Part shown: piece after piece, positions 24,703-33,366 of the stretch
Position numbering within the stretch: the stretch's first letter is position 1
How the letters are laid out: each line of letters opens with the position of its first letter
Assembly (NCBI RefSeq): GCF_042263505.1
Contig: NZ_JBHKFI010000021.1
Coordinates: 12,187 to 76,186, forward strand
Reading direction: 5' to 3'
DNA from: Bacillus_BE sp042263505
GTDB lineage: Bacteria; Bacillota; Bacilli; Bacillales; Cytobacillaceae
DNA: 64,000 nt
Notes under the pieces: model-generated
Database searches by the model: none
The model's input: only the letters and a program-made list of their open reading frames with translations
Told to the model about the DNA's origin: nothing
Made by a program: the position numbers and the translations under genes

Positions 24703-26139
24703 ATGAAGCATAGATGGGTAGCCCTTATCGCCATAGGATCGCTTTTAATCGGTGCCGGGGGCATGTACACCATGTTCTCATGGATGGATTTTCAAAACGG
24801 TTCAGCAGATTTATCCGAACACAACTCTCACGCAAGCGTGAACGAAGACTTAGATAAGGTAGAAAAGGCTTATGATCTTATTGTCAATAATTATGTGGAA
24901 AAGGTGGGGGAAGACACTTTAGTCGAAGGGGCCATTCAAGGCATGTTATCAACATTAGAAGACCCATATTCCGTCTATATGGACCGAGAGATGAGTAAGC
25001 AATTTAGCGAGACGCTTGATTCCACTTTTGAAGGGATTGGAGCTGAGGTCAGCAAGGTTGATGGCAAGATTGTCATCGTCTCCCCATTTAAGGATTCACC
25101 TGCAGAAAGGGCAGGTTTAAAGCCCAATGACCAAATTTTAAAGATCAATGGGAAAAGTGTCGATGGATTAGAATTATCGGAGGCCACACTTAAAATTAAA
25201 GGAAAAAAAGGAACCAAGGTAAAGCTGCAAATTGCTCGTTCTGGATTAAATGAACCGATTACGCTTGAGATTACTCGCGACGAAATACCGCAGATTACGG
25301 TTTATTCCGATTTAAAAGAAAAGGATGGAAAGAACATTGGCTATATGGAGATTACCACCTTTTCTGAAGACACTGCATCAGAGTTTTCAAAACAATTGCA
25401 GGCTTTAGAACAAAAAGGCTTAGATGGCTTATTAATTGATGTCCGGGGAAATCCTGGAGGACTTTTATCCAGCGTGCAGGAGATTTTAAAGCAATTTGTT
25501 TCCAAGGACCATCCATACGTGCAAATCGAAAATCGCGATGGGGCAAAGAAACGCTATTTTTCCACACTTGAATCAGAAAAAGAATATCCTGTAGCGGTCC
25601 TTGTGGATAAAGGAAGTGCTTCTGCTGCAGAAATATTAGCAGGGGCTCTTCAGGAAGCAGAAGATTATAAACTTATTGGAGAAACCACCTTTGGAAAAGG
25701 AACGGTTCAGCAGGCGGTGCCGATGGGAGACGGAAGCAATATTAAATTAACCCTTTATAAATGGCTAACTCCAGATGGAAACTGGATTCATAAAAAAGGA
25801 ATTAAGCCGGATATTGCAATTCAACAACCAGAAATTTATCAAACGCATCCGTTAGATATCGAAAAGCCTTTAGAAAAGGATATGAATAATGAACAGATCA
25901 AAAATGCACAGCAAATATTAGATGGTCTGGGACTTACTCCTGGGAGAAAGGATGGCTATTTTAGCGAACAAACGGAAATCGCCGTAAAGGCTTTTCAGCA
26001 GAAAAACAAGCTTCCGTTAACAGGGAAAATTGACTCAACCACAGCTGCAGCATTAGAACAAGCAGCAGTCGAAACGATGAAAAAGGAAAGCAATGATCTG
26101 CAATTGCAGACGGCATTGCGATATTTGGCCGAGGATTGA
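24703..26139 (+). CDS. ctpB: CtpB-type S41 carboxy-terminal processing protease
   Basis: A 478-residue secreted serine protease. One N-terminal membrane/signal helix (about 5-25), a PDZ domain (about 95-180; GIGAEVSK...SPAERAGLKPNDQILKING), the S41 core (about 190-360) with nucleophile Ser in VDKGSASAAEIL and Lys in TTFGKGTVQ, and a C-terminal peptidoglycan-binding domain (about 395-455). In B. subtilis CtpB signals to SpoIVFB during sporulation. ATG 24703 is used, as TGGAGG at 24691-24696 abuts an ATG at 24697. A strong terminator follows. Confidence 0.93.
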   Translation: MKHRWVALIAIGSLLIGAGGMYTMFSWMDFQNGSADLSEHNSHASVNEDLDKVEKAYDLIVNNYVEKVGEDTLVEGAIQGMLSTLEDPYSVYMDREMSKQFSETLDSTFEGIGAEVSKVDGKIVIVSPFKDSPAERAGLKPNDQILKINGKSVDGLELSEATLKIKGKKGTKVKLQIARSGLNEPITLEITRDEIPQITVYSDLKEKDGKNIGYMEITTFSEDTASEFSKQLQALEQKGLDGLLIDVRGNPGGLLSSVQEILKQFVSKDHPYVQIENRDGAKKRYFSTLESEKEYPVAVLVDKGSASAAEILAGALQEAEDYKLIGETTFGKGTVQQAVPMGDGSNIKLTLYKWLTPDGNWIHKKGIKPDIAIQQPEIYQTHPLDIEKPLEKDMNNEQIKNAQQILDGLGLTPGRKDGYFSEQTEIAVKAFQQKNKLPLTGKIDSTTAAALEQAAVETMKKESNDLQLQTALRYLAED

Positions 26140-26145
26140 CCCAGC

Positions 26146-26190
26146 AAAAAAATCCCCCTGTGAATGATTAATTCTTGCAGGGGGATTTTT
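26146..26190 (+). terminator. Terminator after ctpB
   Basis: AAAAAAATCCCCCTG (26146-26160) pairs with CAGGGGGATTTTT (26178-26190), a nearly perfect stem with T tract. Confidence 0.92.
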
Positions 26191-26357
26191 GAGGTTAAAT
26201 TTTAACAGATTTCCGAAAGAAGTCTCCCATCCTCAAGGAATACGAAGGACGTAGCCCGATGAGTAGGTGGGAGATGAATTTCGATTGGTGATAGCCAAAA
26301 TCTTCCTCATTATGATACAATAGGAACAAATGTTCTAAATGTATGAGGTGAATGGAT

Positions 26358-27473
26358 ATGACTAAGCAAAATAAAGCCTTCAAATTTCGTTTATTGCCAA
26401 ATAAAGACCAAGAAGTATTATTAGCAAAGACTTTCGGATGTGCCCGATTTGTCTATAATAAAATGCTGGCAGAACGACAAGAGATTTACAAAAAATACAA
26501 AGATGACAAAGATAGGCTCAAAAAACAAAAGTTTCCGACTCCTGCTAAGTATAAAGATGAATTTCCATTCTTAAAAGAAGTGGATTCATTAGCTTTAGCC
26601 AATTCACAAATTAACTTGCAAAATGCCTATAAGAATTTCTTTGAAGGTCGTACTGAATTTCCAAAGTTCAAAAGTCGAAAGAATAAGCAGTCGTACACGA
26701 CTAATTTGGTAAATGGAAACATCGAATTGAAAGGCAGTTGTATCAAATTGCCTAAAATAAAGCTTGTGAAAATCAAACAACATAGAGAAATTCCTGCTGA
26801 TTACAAAATAAAATCCTGTACCATTTCCAAAACAAAGTCAGGGAAATACTATATTTCTATTTTGACAGAATATGAGAAAGAGATTAAGTCTGTCATCGTT
26901 CAAAAGGTTGTTGGACTAGATTTTGCTATGGATGGTCTATATGTTGAAAGCGAACAGGGTGAGAAAGCCAATTACCCTCGTTTCTATCGACAATCATTGG
27001 ACAAACTAGCTAAAGAACAGCGTATCTTATCTCACAGAAAGAAAGGTTCTGCACGTTGGGAAAAACAACGTTTGAAAGTAGCTAAACTGCAAGAAAAAAC
27101 TGCAAATCAACGTAAGAACTTTCTTCATCATAATTCAAAAGAATTATCGTCAAACTATGATGCCGTTATTATTGAGGATTTAGATATGAAAGGTCTATCT
27201 AAAGCCCTGCGCTTTGGTAAGAGCGTTCATGATAATGGTTGGGGCATGTTCACTACGTTCTTAGGCTACAAACTAAAAGAACAAGGGAAACAATTAGTAA
27301 AAATTAATAAATGGTTTCCTTCTACAAAAAAATGTTCTTGTTGTGGTGCAGAAAAGCCAATGTCACTATCTGAACGCATATATCAATGCTCTTGCGGTTA
27401 TGTGGCAGATCGAGACTATAATTCAGCCATCAATATCAAAAACGAAGGATTACACTTATTAGCATTGGCATAA
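26358..27473 (+). CDS. tnpB: TnpB, RNA-guided endonuclease
   Basis: A 371-residue TnpB, ancestor-type relative of Cas12. TnpB proteins use an RNA from the element's right end to cut matching DNA and keep the element in the population. It has an N-terminal HTH part (KAFKFRLLPNKDQEVLLAKT), the split RuvC site with D188 (VVGLDFAMDG), E273 (IIEDLDM) and D351/D353 (ADRDYNSAIN), and a zinc ribbon CSCCG...CSCG. All catalytic residues appear intact and no stop interrupts it. ATG 26358 fits GAGGTG at 26345-26350 better than ATG 26352. Confidence 0.93.
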   Translation: MTKQNKAFKFRLLPNKDQEVLLAKTFGCARFVYNKMLAERQEIYKKYKDDKDRLKKQKFPTPAKYKDEFPFLKEVDSLALANSQINLQNAYKNFFEGRTEFPKFKSRKNKQSYTTNLVNGNIELKGSCIKLPKIKLVKIKQHREIPADYKIKSCTISKTKSGKYYISILTEYEKEIKSVIVQKVVGLDFAMDGLYVESEQGEKANYPRFYRQSLDKLAKEQRILSHRKKGSARWEKQRLKVAKLQEKTANQRKNFLHHNSKELSSNYDAVIIEDLDMKGLSKALRFGKSVHDNGWGMFTTFLGYKLKEQGKQLVKINKWFPSTKKCSCCGAEKPMSLSERIYQCSCGYVADRDYNSAINIKNEGLHLLALA

Positions 27474-27600
27474 AAATAAAAACTCTTGGAACAAGAGGGT
27501 TAGCTCGGTCATTTTTCGTTAGCTAGTAAAAGGAACGATAAGTCGAGAAGCCCCCACGACAAGCAGACCGTAAGGTTAGCTAAGTGGTGGGTAGTTCACT
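27474..27600 (+). ncRNA. Candidate reRNA (omega RNA) of the TnpB element
   Basis: The region after tnpB holds stem-loops up to the presumed right end (CTCTTGGAACAAGAG at the start; CCCCCAC/GTGGTGGG at the end). TnpB guide RNAs are made from this place, with the guide taken from DNA just beyond the element end, here from about 27600. Extent and expression are inferred; the RNA may begin inside the tnpB 3' end. Confidence 0.5.
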
Positions 27601-27745
27601 TTGCTGTGAAATTCCCTGAATGAACGTTAAAATCGATTCGAACTCCTTCGAGTTTTCAAATTAATAAGATTGTGTATACCATGTTCTTTCCAACTGTTAT
27701 CAAGGTGATTGAAGTTATTTTAGAAAGAAAAATGGATTTAATAAA

Positions 27746-27779
27746 TTACATACATGGTCTTGGATAACCATGTATGTAA
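27746..27779. repeat. 13-bp perfect inverted repeat
   Basis: TTACATACATGGT (27746-27758) and ACCATGTATGTAA (27767-27779) pair fully around an 8-nt loop. It lies in a 310-bp non-coding interval between the TnpB element and ycgQ. No T tract follows, so its role (operator, RNA hairpin or insertion remnant) is open. Confidence 0.6.
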
Positions 27780-27842
27780 CCTTGCTTATTTCTTATCGAT
27801 ATTACCTTTGGTTTTTTAAAAAAATGAAAAAGAAATTGATAA

Positions 27843-27889
27843 AAGGGTGAAATGGAGATAATCAGTGTTTTTTTCTCCATTTCACCCTT
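27843..27889 (-). terminator. Hairpin after ycgQ
   Basis: AAGGGTGAAATGGAG (27843-27857) and CTCCATTTCACCCTT (27875-27889) form a perfect 15-bp stem just past the ycgQ stop, read on the minus strand. The downstream tract on that strand (TTATCAATTTC) is only moderately T-rich. Confidence 0.65.
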
Positions 27890-27915
27890 CAAAGTTTTGA
27901 TCGTTGGATCACACA

Positions 27916-28857
27916 TTATAGTATTTTTACATTAATGGGATACAAATATGGTTCCTTTGGCTCCTTTACTTTCTTCCACTTGGTAATTTTAATGTATGGA
28001 ATTTTCGTCCCTTTATAAGTGGTCGTATCTAGAACACCTTTGGCCTCTATCCATGAATTGGCTGTTAGTGATGTTGTATCTGAGAACTTTGATAAAAATC
28101 CAATGATTCCTGCATCCGCAGCACAATGAGTAATTAAAAATCGAGCAATCACCAGCTGGTTGGGTGCTAGTCCATCCTCTGAATAGATAAATCCTTTTAA
28201 TTCAATTTTTCGACCTTTAAAATGATTCACATTCATACTAATTTCGTCATAGTAGCTGGAAAAGAGATCATCATTCATCACGATAGAGGGACTTTGATCT
28301 AATTGCTTGACTAATTGATCGTATTCTTCCTGCGTTAGCTCCTTTTCACCCACACGAGAAATGTCAACGAGCTTTTCGTTAATAACGGGCTCTTCTGGTG
28401 CAATTTGCTTTTCCTGGCTTTGCGGAGGTTTTTTAGCCTGTTTACTTGCTTGTTTTTGTTTTGCTAAAACCGACATCCCACCTTTTTTCTCGGCAATTGC
28501 GGCATCAAGCACCTTTGAAGGAAGCAGAAATCCAGTAAGCAATGGGAAAATAATAATGAAATAGGCAAAAGCCTTTTTGAAGGTTAACGGAGAATCTCCA
28601 TGATCATGATGATGATCGCAGTCGTGGTGATGGTCTTTATGACTGCCATGTTCATGATGATGGCTCTTTTCACTCCAGATTCTTGTGATTTGGATAAAAA
28701 ATAAGATCAGGAATATCACGGAGGCGTATTGACTAAGACCTTCGTATTTCGGATTGATGAATCTGGTGATTTCCCCGGAATAATGCATTTTGAATAGTAG
28801 GACGGAGAAAGAGAGCAAAATAAACGCTCTTATCGCCTGTTGAAAATGAAACTTCAC
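27916..28857 (-). CDS. ycgQ: YcgQ-family membrane protein (TIGR03943)
   Basis: A 313-residue protein with two N-terminal helices, a histidine-rich loop (about 65-88, HHHEHG and DHHHDCDHHH) that could bind zinc, another helix pair, and a soluble C-terminal domain with GRKIELKGFIYSEDG and FLITHCAADAG. The family pairs with YcgR permeases and is Zur-repressed in B. subtilis; the pair is suspected to handle zinc or zinc-chaperone delivery but the mechanism is not settled. It is co-directional with ycgR (12 bp gap) and belongs to the zinc cluster here. Confidence 0.87.
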   Translation of the reverse strand: MKFHFQQAIRAFILLSFSVLLFKMHYSGEITRFINPKYEGLSQYASVIFLILFFIQITRIWSEKSHHHEHGSHKDHHHDCDHHHDHGDSPLTFKKAFAYFIIIFPLLTGFLLPSKVLDAAIAEKKGGMSVLAKQKQASKQAKKPPQSQEKQIAPEEPVINEKLVDISRVGEKELTQEEYDQLVKQLDQSPSIVMNDDLFSSYYDEISMNVNHFKGRKIELKGFIYSEDGLAPNQLVIARFLITHCAADAGIIGFLSKFSDTTSLTANSWIEAKGVLDTTTYKGTKIPYIKITKWKKVKEPKEPYLYPINVKIL

Positions 28858-28869
28858 GATTTTTCCCCC

Positions 28870-29868
28870 TTATAGAAATCGGTTAAAAAGCATTAGCATT
28901 GCAAAAATGATAGAAATTATGATAGCAAGAAGCCCAAAAACAAATTTCCAGCGAAATACACTCACCATCATGATTGTATTTTTTAAATCCATCATTGGAC
29001 CTAATATGAGAAAGCCTAAAATCGCTGTAGTTGGGAAGAGACTGCTAAAGGAAGCTCCAATAAAGGCATCTGCTTCAGAGCAAAGGGATAACACATAAGC
29101 AAGTCCCATCATAATCGATAAAGATGATATGGTCCCATTTCCAGCTTCGAGCAACGTTTTCGCAGGTAAATAAGTCTGAACAAATGCAGCTAAAAAAGCG
29201 CCGAAGATTAAATATTTCCCCATATCGAAAAACTCATCAATCGAATGGATTAGCATAGACCAAAATCTTTTTGAAAATGATGCTTTTTCTGAATGGGTAT
29301 GGGATTCGTTTATATGTATCGGTGAGTTTAGCTGATTTCCCTTATATAACCAACTGACGAGAAGTGAGATGATGACAGCAATCAGAAAGCCTAGTCCCAT
29401 TCTCAATCCGGCCATCTTGATATTGTTTCCAAATGCCATATAGGTTGAAGCAATGACGATCGGATTGATTAAGGGGCCTGTCAGCATGAAGCCAATCGCT
29501 GCATGAAGCGGTACTCCTTTTCCAATGAGTCTGCGAACGATGGGAACAATTCCGCATTCGCAAGCAGGAAAAAGCGCTCCAACAACACAGCTCATGAGAA
29601 CGGCGAAAAACTTATTTTGAGGAATCCACCGCCTGATATGCTCTTCTGTGACAAAGATTTGAATAGCACCTGCGATCAAAACCCCAATTAATACAAAGGG
29701 GAGTGCCTCTATTAAAATACTTAAAAAAATCGTATTTAAATTTAATAATGACGGATCCAGCTCGTTAAATAGTTTTATTTTGGAACTGATAGACAAAAGG
29801 ATTAAAGCTAATACAATGAGGATCATACCAGAGACATCGATGATATGATTTCGGACAATGCGATACAT
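28870..29868 (-). CDS. ycgR: YcgR-family permease (DUF318/UPF0718)
   Basis: A 332-residue polytopic membrane protein of the COG0701 permease family, with about eight helices and the family motifs FPACECGIVPIVRRLIGKGV and LTGPLINPIVIAS. It has a His-containing hydrophilic loop near residue 190 (INESHTHSEK). It is the first gene of the minus-strand ycgR-ycgQ unit; a perfect Zur-type palindrome lies about 160 bp upstream. Substrate unproven. Confidence 0.87.
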   Translation of the reverse strand: MYRIVRNHIIDVSGMILIVLALILLSISSKIKLFNELDPSLLNLNTIFLSILIEALPFVLIGVLIAGAIQIFVTEEHIRRWIPQNKFFAVLMSCVVGALFPACECGIVPIVRRLIGKGVPLHAAIGFMLTGPLINPIVIASTYMAFGNNIKMAGLRMGLGFLIAVIISLLVSWLYKGNQLNSPIHINESHTHSEKASFSKRFWSMLIHSIDEFFDMGKYLIFGAFLAAFVQTYLPAKTLLEAGNGTISSLSIMMGLAYVLSLCSEADAFIGASFSSLFPTTAILGFLILGPMMDLKNTIMMVSVFRWKFVFGLLAIIISIIFAMLMLFNRFL

Positions 29869-30029
29869 AATTTCCTCCTAAAAATCGATATTTCTATTAA
29901 ATATATGGGCTCGATAATAGAGTATGTTTGTTTCTTGAATAAAAAATGGAGTTTCTCCTAATAGTTAGGCAAAGCTATAAGAATGGATGTGAAGATCTTG
30001 AAGGATGGCCAAATCAACTTATTTGAAAC

Positions 30030-30050
30030 AAATCGTAATAATTACGATTT
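30030..30050. promoter_or_regulatory. Zur box upstream of ycgR
   Basis: AAATCGTAAT-A-ATTACGATTT is a perfect 21-bp palindrome equal to the B. subtilis Zur consensus. It would repress ycgRQ when zinc is sufficient. Confidence 0.92.
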
Positions 30051-30250
30051 GAATTGTAAAATAAAAATTTATTTTTGTAAATGAGAAGATGGGTCTAGAT
30101 TGATATTTATCCGTTGTAAGGAAAAGGACAAACCCTTGATATATTAGGCCTTTTGAACGGTTATGTAGATGAGTCATTTTTATTTATTAAAAGCCGTATG
30201 AGAAGGGGAGTGACGAGAGGATCGGAAAATAAAAGAGAAAAAAAGCTTGT

Positions 30251-30271
30251 AAATAGGAATCATTACGTTTT
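30251..30271. promoter_or_regulatory. Zur-type box upstream of rpsN2
   Basis: AAATAGGAAT-C-ATTACGTTTT matches the Zur consensus at 17 of 20 defined positions and lies 80 bp upstream of the zinc-free S14 gene. Confidence 0.72.
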
Positions 30272-30349
30272 ATAATGAATAAGTCTATTATTGGGTAACG
30301 ATCCGCTAGCCATTTGAGCTTAGTAGATGAAAACAAGGGAGGTCATTGA

Positions 30350-30619
30350 GTGGCAAAGAAATCAAAGATAGTAAAAGAACTGAAGCGGCAAGAGCTGGTG
30401 AGGAAATATTCCGTTCTTCGAAAGGAGCTAATCGAAAATGGGGATTATGAGGCACTAAAAAAACTTCCAAGAGATTCATCGCCAACTCGTCTAAGGAATC
30501 GATGCCAAGTAACCGGGAGACCTAGAGGATATTTAAGAAAGTTTCAAATGTCTAGAATTGCTTTTAGAGAGTTTGCACATAAAGGACAGATTCCTGGAGT
30601 GAAAAAGGCAAGCTGGTAA
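30350..30619 (+). CDS. rpsN2: Zinc-independent ribosomal protein S14 paralogue
   Basis: An 89-residue S14 of the long, C-minus type: it lacks the CxxC...CxxC zinc site and ends in the usual PGVKKASW. In Bacillus such paralogues (RpsNB/YhzA) replace the zinc-binding S14 when zinc is scarce, allowing 30S assembly and freeing zinc, and are Zur-repressed. The GTG at 30350 has AAGGGAGGT 7 bp upstream. The context of a Zur box and znu genes supports the same role. Confidence 0.95.
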   Translation: MAKKSKIVKELKRQELVRKYSVLRKELIENGDYEALKKLPRDSSPTRLRNRCQVTGRPRGYLRKFQMSRIAFREFAHKGQIPGVKKASW

Positions 30620-30651
30620 TAAGATTGAAAAAACGAATAGGACTGATTTTA

Positions 30652-30672
30652 AAATCGAAATGATTACGATTT
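30652..30672. promoter_or_regulatory. Zur box upstream of znuA
   Basis: AAATCGAAAT-G-ATTACGATTT differs from the consensus at one base. An overlapping partial copy continues to about 30690 (ATAATCGTTTCGATTT), so two Zur dimers may bind. Confidence 0.88.
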
Positions 30673-30716
30673 TCATAATCGTTTCGATTTCATTTTTTAT
30701 AGAAAAGGAGAATAAA

Positions 30717-31697
30717 ATGAAACGAATGAATTGGAGAACATTATTAGGTCTGTTGATGGCTTGTTTGATCGTCATTGCAGGCAGTGGGTGCAGCAGTAAA
30801 GGTGCTGACTCAAGCGAAAAGTCAAAGGAGCAGAAGAAGCCATTACATATTGTTACAACCTTCTATCCAATGTATGAATTCACCAAGAATATTGCCAAGA
30901 ACAAGGCACAAGTCGATCTTTTAATTCCGGCAAATGTGGAGCCGCATGAGTGGGAGCCATCACCAAAGGATATGGCAGCGATTCAGAAGGCGGATATTCT
31001 TGTCTATAACAGTTCATATATGGAAACATGGATTTCCTCCCTGCAAAAGAGTTTGGGGAAAGACGGTCCGATTTTTCTTGAAGCAAGTAAAGGCATTTCC
31101 TTGATGGAAGGAGTAGAAGAAGATGAACATGAACACGGGGACGATGCTGAACACCATGAAAAGGAAGGGGAGCATGGTTTAGATCCGCATGTTTGGCTAA
31201 GCCCGGTTCTTGCCCAGCATGAAGTCCAAATGATTACGGAGGAGCTAATCAAGCAGGATCCACAAAATAAGGTTGATTATGAGAAAAACAGTCAAGCTTA
31301 TATTCAAAAGCTGAAGGACCTCGACCAGCTTTATCGAAAGACATTACAAAACACTGCTAGCAAGGAAATCATTACACAACATGCCGCTTTTGGTTATTTA
31401 GCAAAACAGTATGGGCTCATTCAGGTTCCGATTGCCGGATTATCTCCAGAGGAAGAACCAAGTCCTTCCAAGCTTGCCGAACTCAAGAATTTTGCTAAAA
31501 AGCATCATATCAAAGTCATTTATTTCGAGGAAACGACTTCACCAAAGGTTGCACAAACATTAGCTGATGAGTTGGGAGCCAAAACAGAGGTATTAAATAC
31601 ATTGGAAGGCTTAAGTAAAGAGGATCAAGAAAAGGGTTTAGACTACATTGAAGTGATGGAGAATAACTTAAAATCACTGGCAAACTCTCTTAAATAA
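30717..31697 (+). CDS. znuA: ZnuA, zinc-binding lipoprotein of the ABC importer
   Basis: A 326-residue cluster A-I metal-binding lipoprotein. The signal peptide ends with lipobox GSGC near residue 26. Likely zinc ligands are in VEPHEWEPSP, DPHVWLSP, ITQHAAFGYL and the acidic IYFEETTSPK; an His/Asp/Glu-rich loop (about 132-152) is typical of zinc rather than manganese proteins. ATG 30717 has AAAAGGAG 6 bp upstream; an upstream in-frame start would run through the Zur box. It delivers zinc to ZnuB with ZnuC as ATPase. Confidence 0.95.
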   Translation: MKRMNWRTLLGLLMACLIVIAGSGCSSKGADSSEKSKEQKKPLHIVTTFYPMYEFTKNIAKNKAQVDLLIPANVEPHEWEPSPKDMAAIQKADILVYNSSYMETWISSLQKSLGKDGPIFLEASKGISLMEGVEEDEHEHGDDAEHHEKEGEHGLDPHVWLSPVLAQHEVQMITEELIKQDPQNKVDYEKNSQAYIQKLKDLDQLYRKTLQNTASKEIITQHAAFGYLAKQYGLIQVPIAGLSPEEEPSPSKLAELKNFAKKHHIKVIYFEETTSPKVAQTLADELGAKTEVLNTLEGLSKEDQEKGLDYIEVMENNLKSLANSLK

Positions 31698-31729
31698 AGA
31701 TTACTAGGTAAATATTTTTCAAGTCAGAT

Positions 31730-31768
31730 AAGGGCTTCCTTAATGTTTTAGATTATGAGGAAGCTCTT
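31730..31768 (+). terminator. Hairpin between znuA and znuC
   Basis: AAGGGCTTCCT (31730-31740) pairs with AGGAAGCTCTT (31758-31768), one G-T pair, followed by CATTTCATT. It may attenuate znuC-znuB relative to the binding protein. Confidence 0.5.
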
Positions 31769-31795
31769 CATTTCATTGGAGGAGGGAAGTAGGAG

Positions 31796-32515
31796 ATGGA
31801 GCTTGTTTCTTTGCAAAATATTGTCTTTGGGTATGAACATACGGCTTCATTAAATGGAGTGTCCTTTCAAATAGAAAACGGGGAATTTGTTGGGGTTGTT
31901 GGCCCGAATGGAGCCTCCAAATCCACCATGCTGCGTATTATGCTTGGGCTTATCAAACCATGGACAGGCACCGTTACCGTCAGTAAAACAAATGCGGCTG
32001 GAAAAGCTCTTACCATTGGCTATGTTCCGCAGCAAATTGCTTCATTTAATGTGGGATTTCCCAGTACAGTCTATGAATTAGTCCGTTCAGGCAGGTATAA
32101 AAAAGGAAGTTGGTTCAGAAAATTAGACCAAAAGGATCGTGAGTATATAGAAAATGCTTTAAAAATGGTCGGCCTGTGGGAGCTGCGCTATCGCAAGATT
32201 GGTGAATTATCTGGGGGACAAAAGCAGAAGCTCGTTATAGCGAGGGTTCTTGCCTCGGATCCAGATTTGCTTATATTGGATGAACCGGCAACGGGAATGG
32301 ATGCTGAAAGCAGGAAAGAGTTTTACAAATTTCTTTCTCATCAAGTGAAGGCCCATCAAAAAACGGTTGTGATGGTTACCCATGAACGAGATGAAGTAGA
32401 AAAATATATAGATAAATTGCTAATTTTAGAGAGAGGAGAACAGACTGGATGGACATGTTTAACCTGGAATTCATGCAGAGAGCGTTTTGGGCAGGTGGAT
32501 TCATTGCCATTATAG
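31796..32515 (+). CDS. znuC: ZnuC, ATPase of the zinc importer
   Basis: A 239-residue ABC ATPase. Walker A reads GPNGASKST, with Ser where Gly is usual; signature LSGGQKQK, Walker B LLILDEPATGMD and the H-loop VTHERDE are present. AGGAGGGAAGTAGGAG lies before the start. The last about 20 residues (GWTCLTWNSCRERFG...) lie in the 67-bp overlap with znuB and do not look like conserved ZnuC sequence. It is the energising subunit for ZnuA/ZnuB. Confidence 0.93.
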   Translation: MELVSLQNIVFGYEHTASLNGVSFQIENGEFVGVVGPNGASKSTMLRIMLGLIKPWTGTVTVSKTNAAGKALTIGYVPQQIASFNVGFPSTVYELVRSGRYKKGSWFRKLDQKDREYIENALKMVGLWELRYRKIGELSGGQKQKLVIARVLASDPDLLILDEPATGMDAESRKEFYKFLSHQVKAHQKTVVMVTHERDEVEKYIDKLLILERGEQTGWTCLTWNSCRERFGQVDSLPL

Positions 32516-33297
32516 CTCCCATTCTGGGTATCTTTCTTGTATTAAGAAGACAGGCCTTGATGGCAGATACCTTGTCGCATATTTCATTAGCTGGAGTTGC
32601 CATTGGCTTTTTTATTCAGCAAAATACAACAGTTTCAAGTATTCTTGTAGTCATATTAGGAGCTGTTGGAATTGAATACATGAGACGGGCCTATCGAGCC
32701 TATTCAGAGGTATCCATCGCGATTTTAATGACAGCGGGATTATCGTTTGCATTGGTTTTGCTAAGTATTAGTTCAGGTGGAATGTCCACCAATATCGAAC
32801 AATATTTATTCGGCTCGATTGTCACGATTAGCTCAGAACAGCTTTATGTATTAGCAGGAGTCACCGCCCTTATCCTATTCTATTTCTATTTTTTCAGAAG
32901 GCCTCTGTTTTTAATGACTTTTGATGAGGATACGGCTTTTACGAGCGGCATTAATATTCATTTGCTGTCCGTATCTTTCAGTATATTGGTTGGTCTAGCC
33001 ATTTCTGTGATTATCCCGATTATCGGTGTTCTTTTAGTGTCTGCATTATTGGTTTTGCCCGCTGCCTTTGCCATTCGCTTTGCTAAGGGCTTTAAGATGG
33101 TCATTGGGACGGCAATCCTTATCGCCATCATTAGTATTTATTGTGGCTTGGTTTCCTCTTATTCTTTTGGAACGCCTCCAGGTGCTACGGTTGCTTTACT
33201 ATTAGTCATGATTTTAATGTTTGGTTTTATCGTGCAAAAAATGGCTGTATCGATAAAACGAAGAAAAGGGCAGAAAAATCTTTATCAATCCAATTGA
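32449..33297 (+). CDS. znuB: ZnuB, zinc importer permease
   Basis: A 282-residue ABC-3 family permease with about eight helices and the family segments RRQALMADTLSHISLAGVA and LVSALLVLPAAFAIRFAKG. The ATG at 32449 has AGAGAGGAG upstream, within znuC coding sequence. It forms the channel of the ZnuABC importer and is the last gene of the Zur-regulated unit. Confidence 0.94.
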   Translation: MDMFNLEFMQRAFWAGGFIAIIAPILGIFLVLRRQALMADTLSHISLAGVAIGFFIQQNTTVSSILVVILGAVGIEYMRRAYRAYSEVSIAILMTAGLSFALVLLSISSGGMSTNIEQYLFGSIVTISSEQLYVLAGVTALILFYFYFFRRPLFLMTFDEDTAFTSGINIHLLSVSFSILVGLAISVIIPIIGVLLVSALLVLPAAFAIRFAKGFKMVIGTAILIAIISIYCGLVSSYSFGTPPGATVALLLVMILMFGFIVQKMAVSIKRRKGQKNLYQSN

Positions 33298-33341
33298 TTC
33301 ATCCAAAATATTTTTTTTTGAAAGAAAATAGAGACAAAAAA

Positions 33342-33360
33342 GACATGGGTCTTCCATGTC
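33342..33360 (-). terminator. Terminator of the cupin gene
   Basis: GACATGG (33342-33348) and CCATGTC (33354-33360) form a 7-bp stem; on the minus strand it is followed by a T tract (TTTTTTG). It may also limit read-through from znuB. Confidence 0.65.
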
Positions 33361-33366
33361 CATTGT

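Larger units (their letters stand above)
26211..27600 (+). mobile_element. TnpB-only IS200/IS605-type element
   Basis: A tnpB gene without a tnpA partner, flanked by structured ends. On the left TCTCCCA (26223-26229) pairs with TGGGAGA (26268-26274). On the right GCCCCCAC (27550-27557) faces GTGGTGGG (27584-27591), ending near GTAGTTCAC (27591-27599). These look like the left and right end hairpins of IS605-family elements; boundaries are approximate. The element sits just past the ctpB terminator and could be moved only by a TnpA supplied elsewhere. Confidence 0.75.

Noticed and set aside
26195..26383. Minus-strand open frame at the left end of the TnpB element
   Set aside because: It overlaps the left-end hairpin and the tnpB start and resembles no protein.
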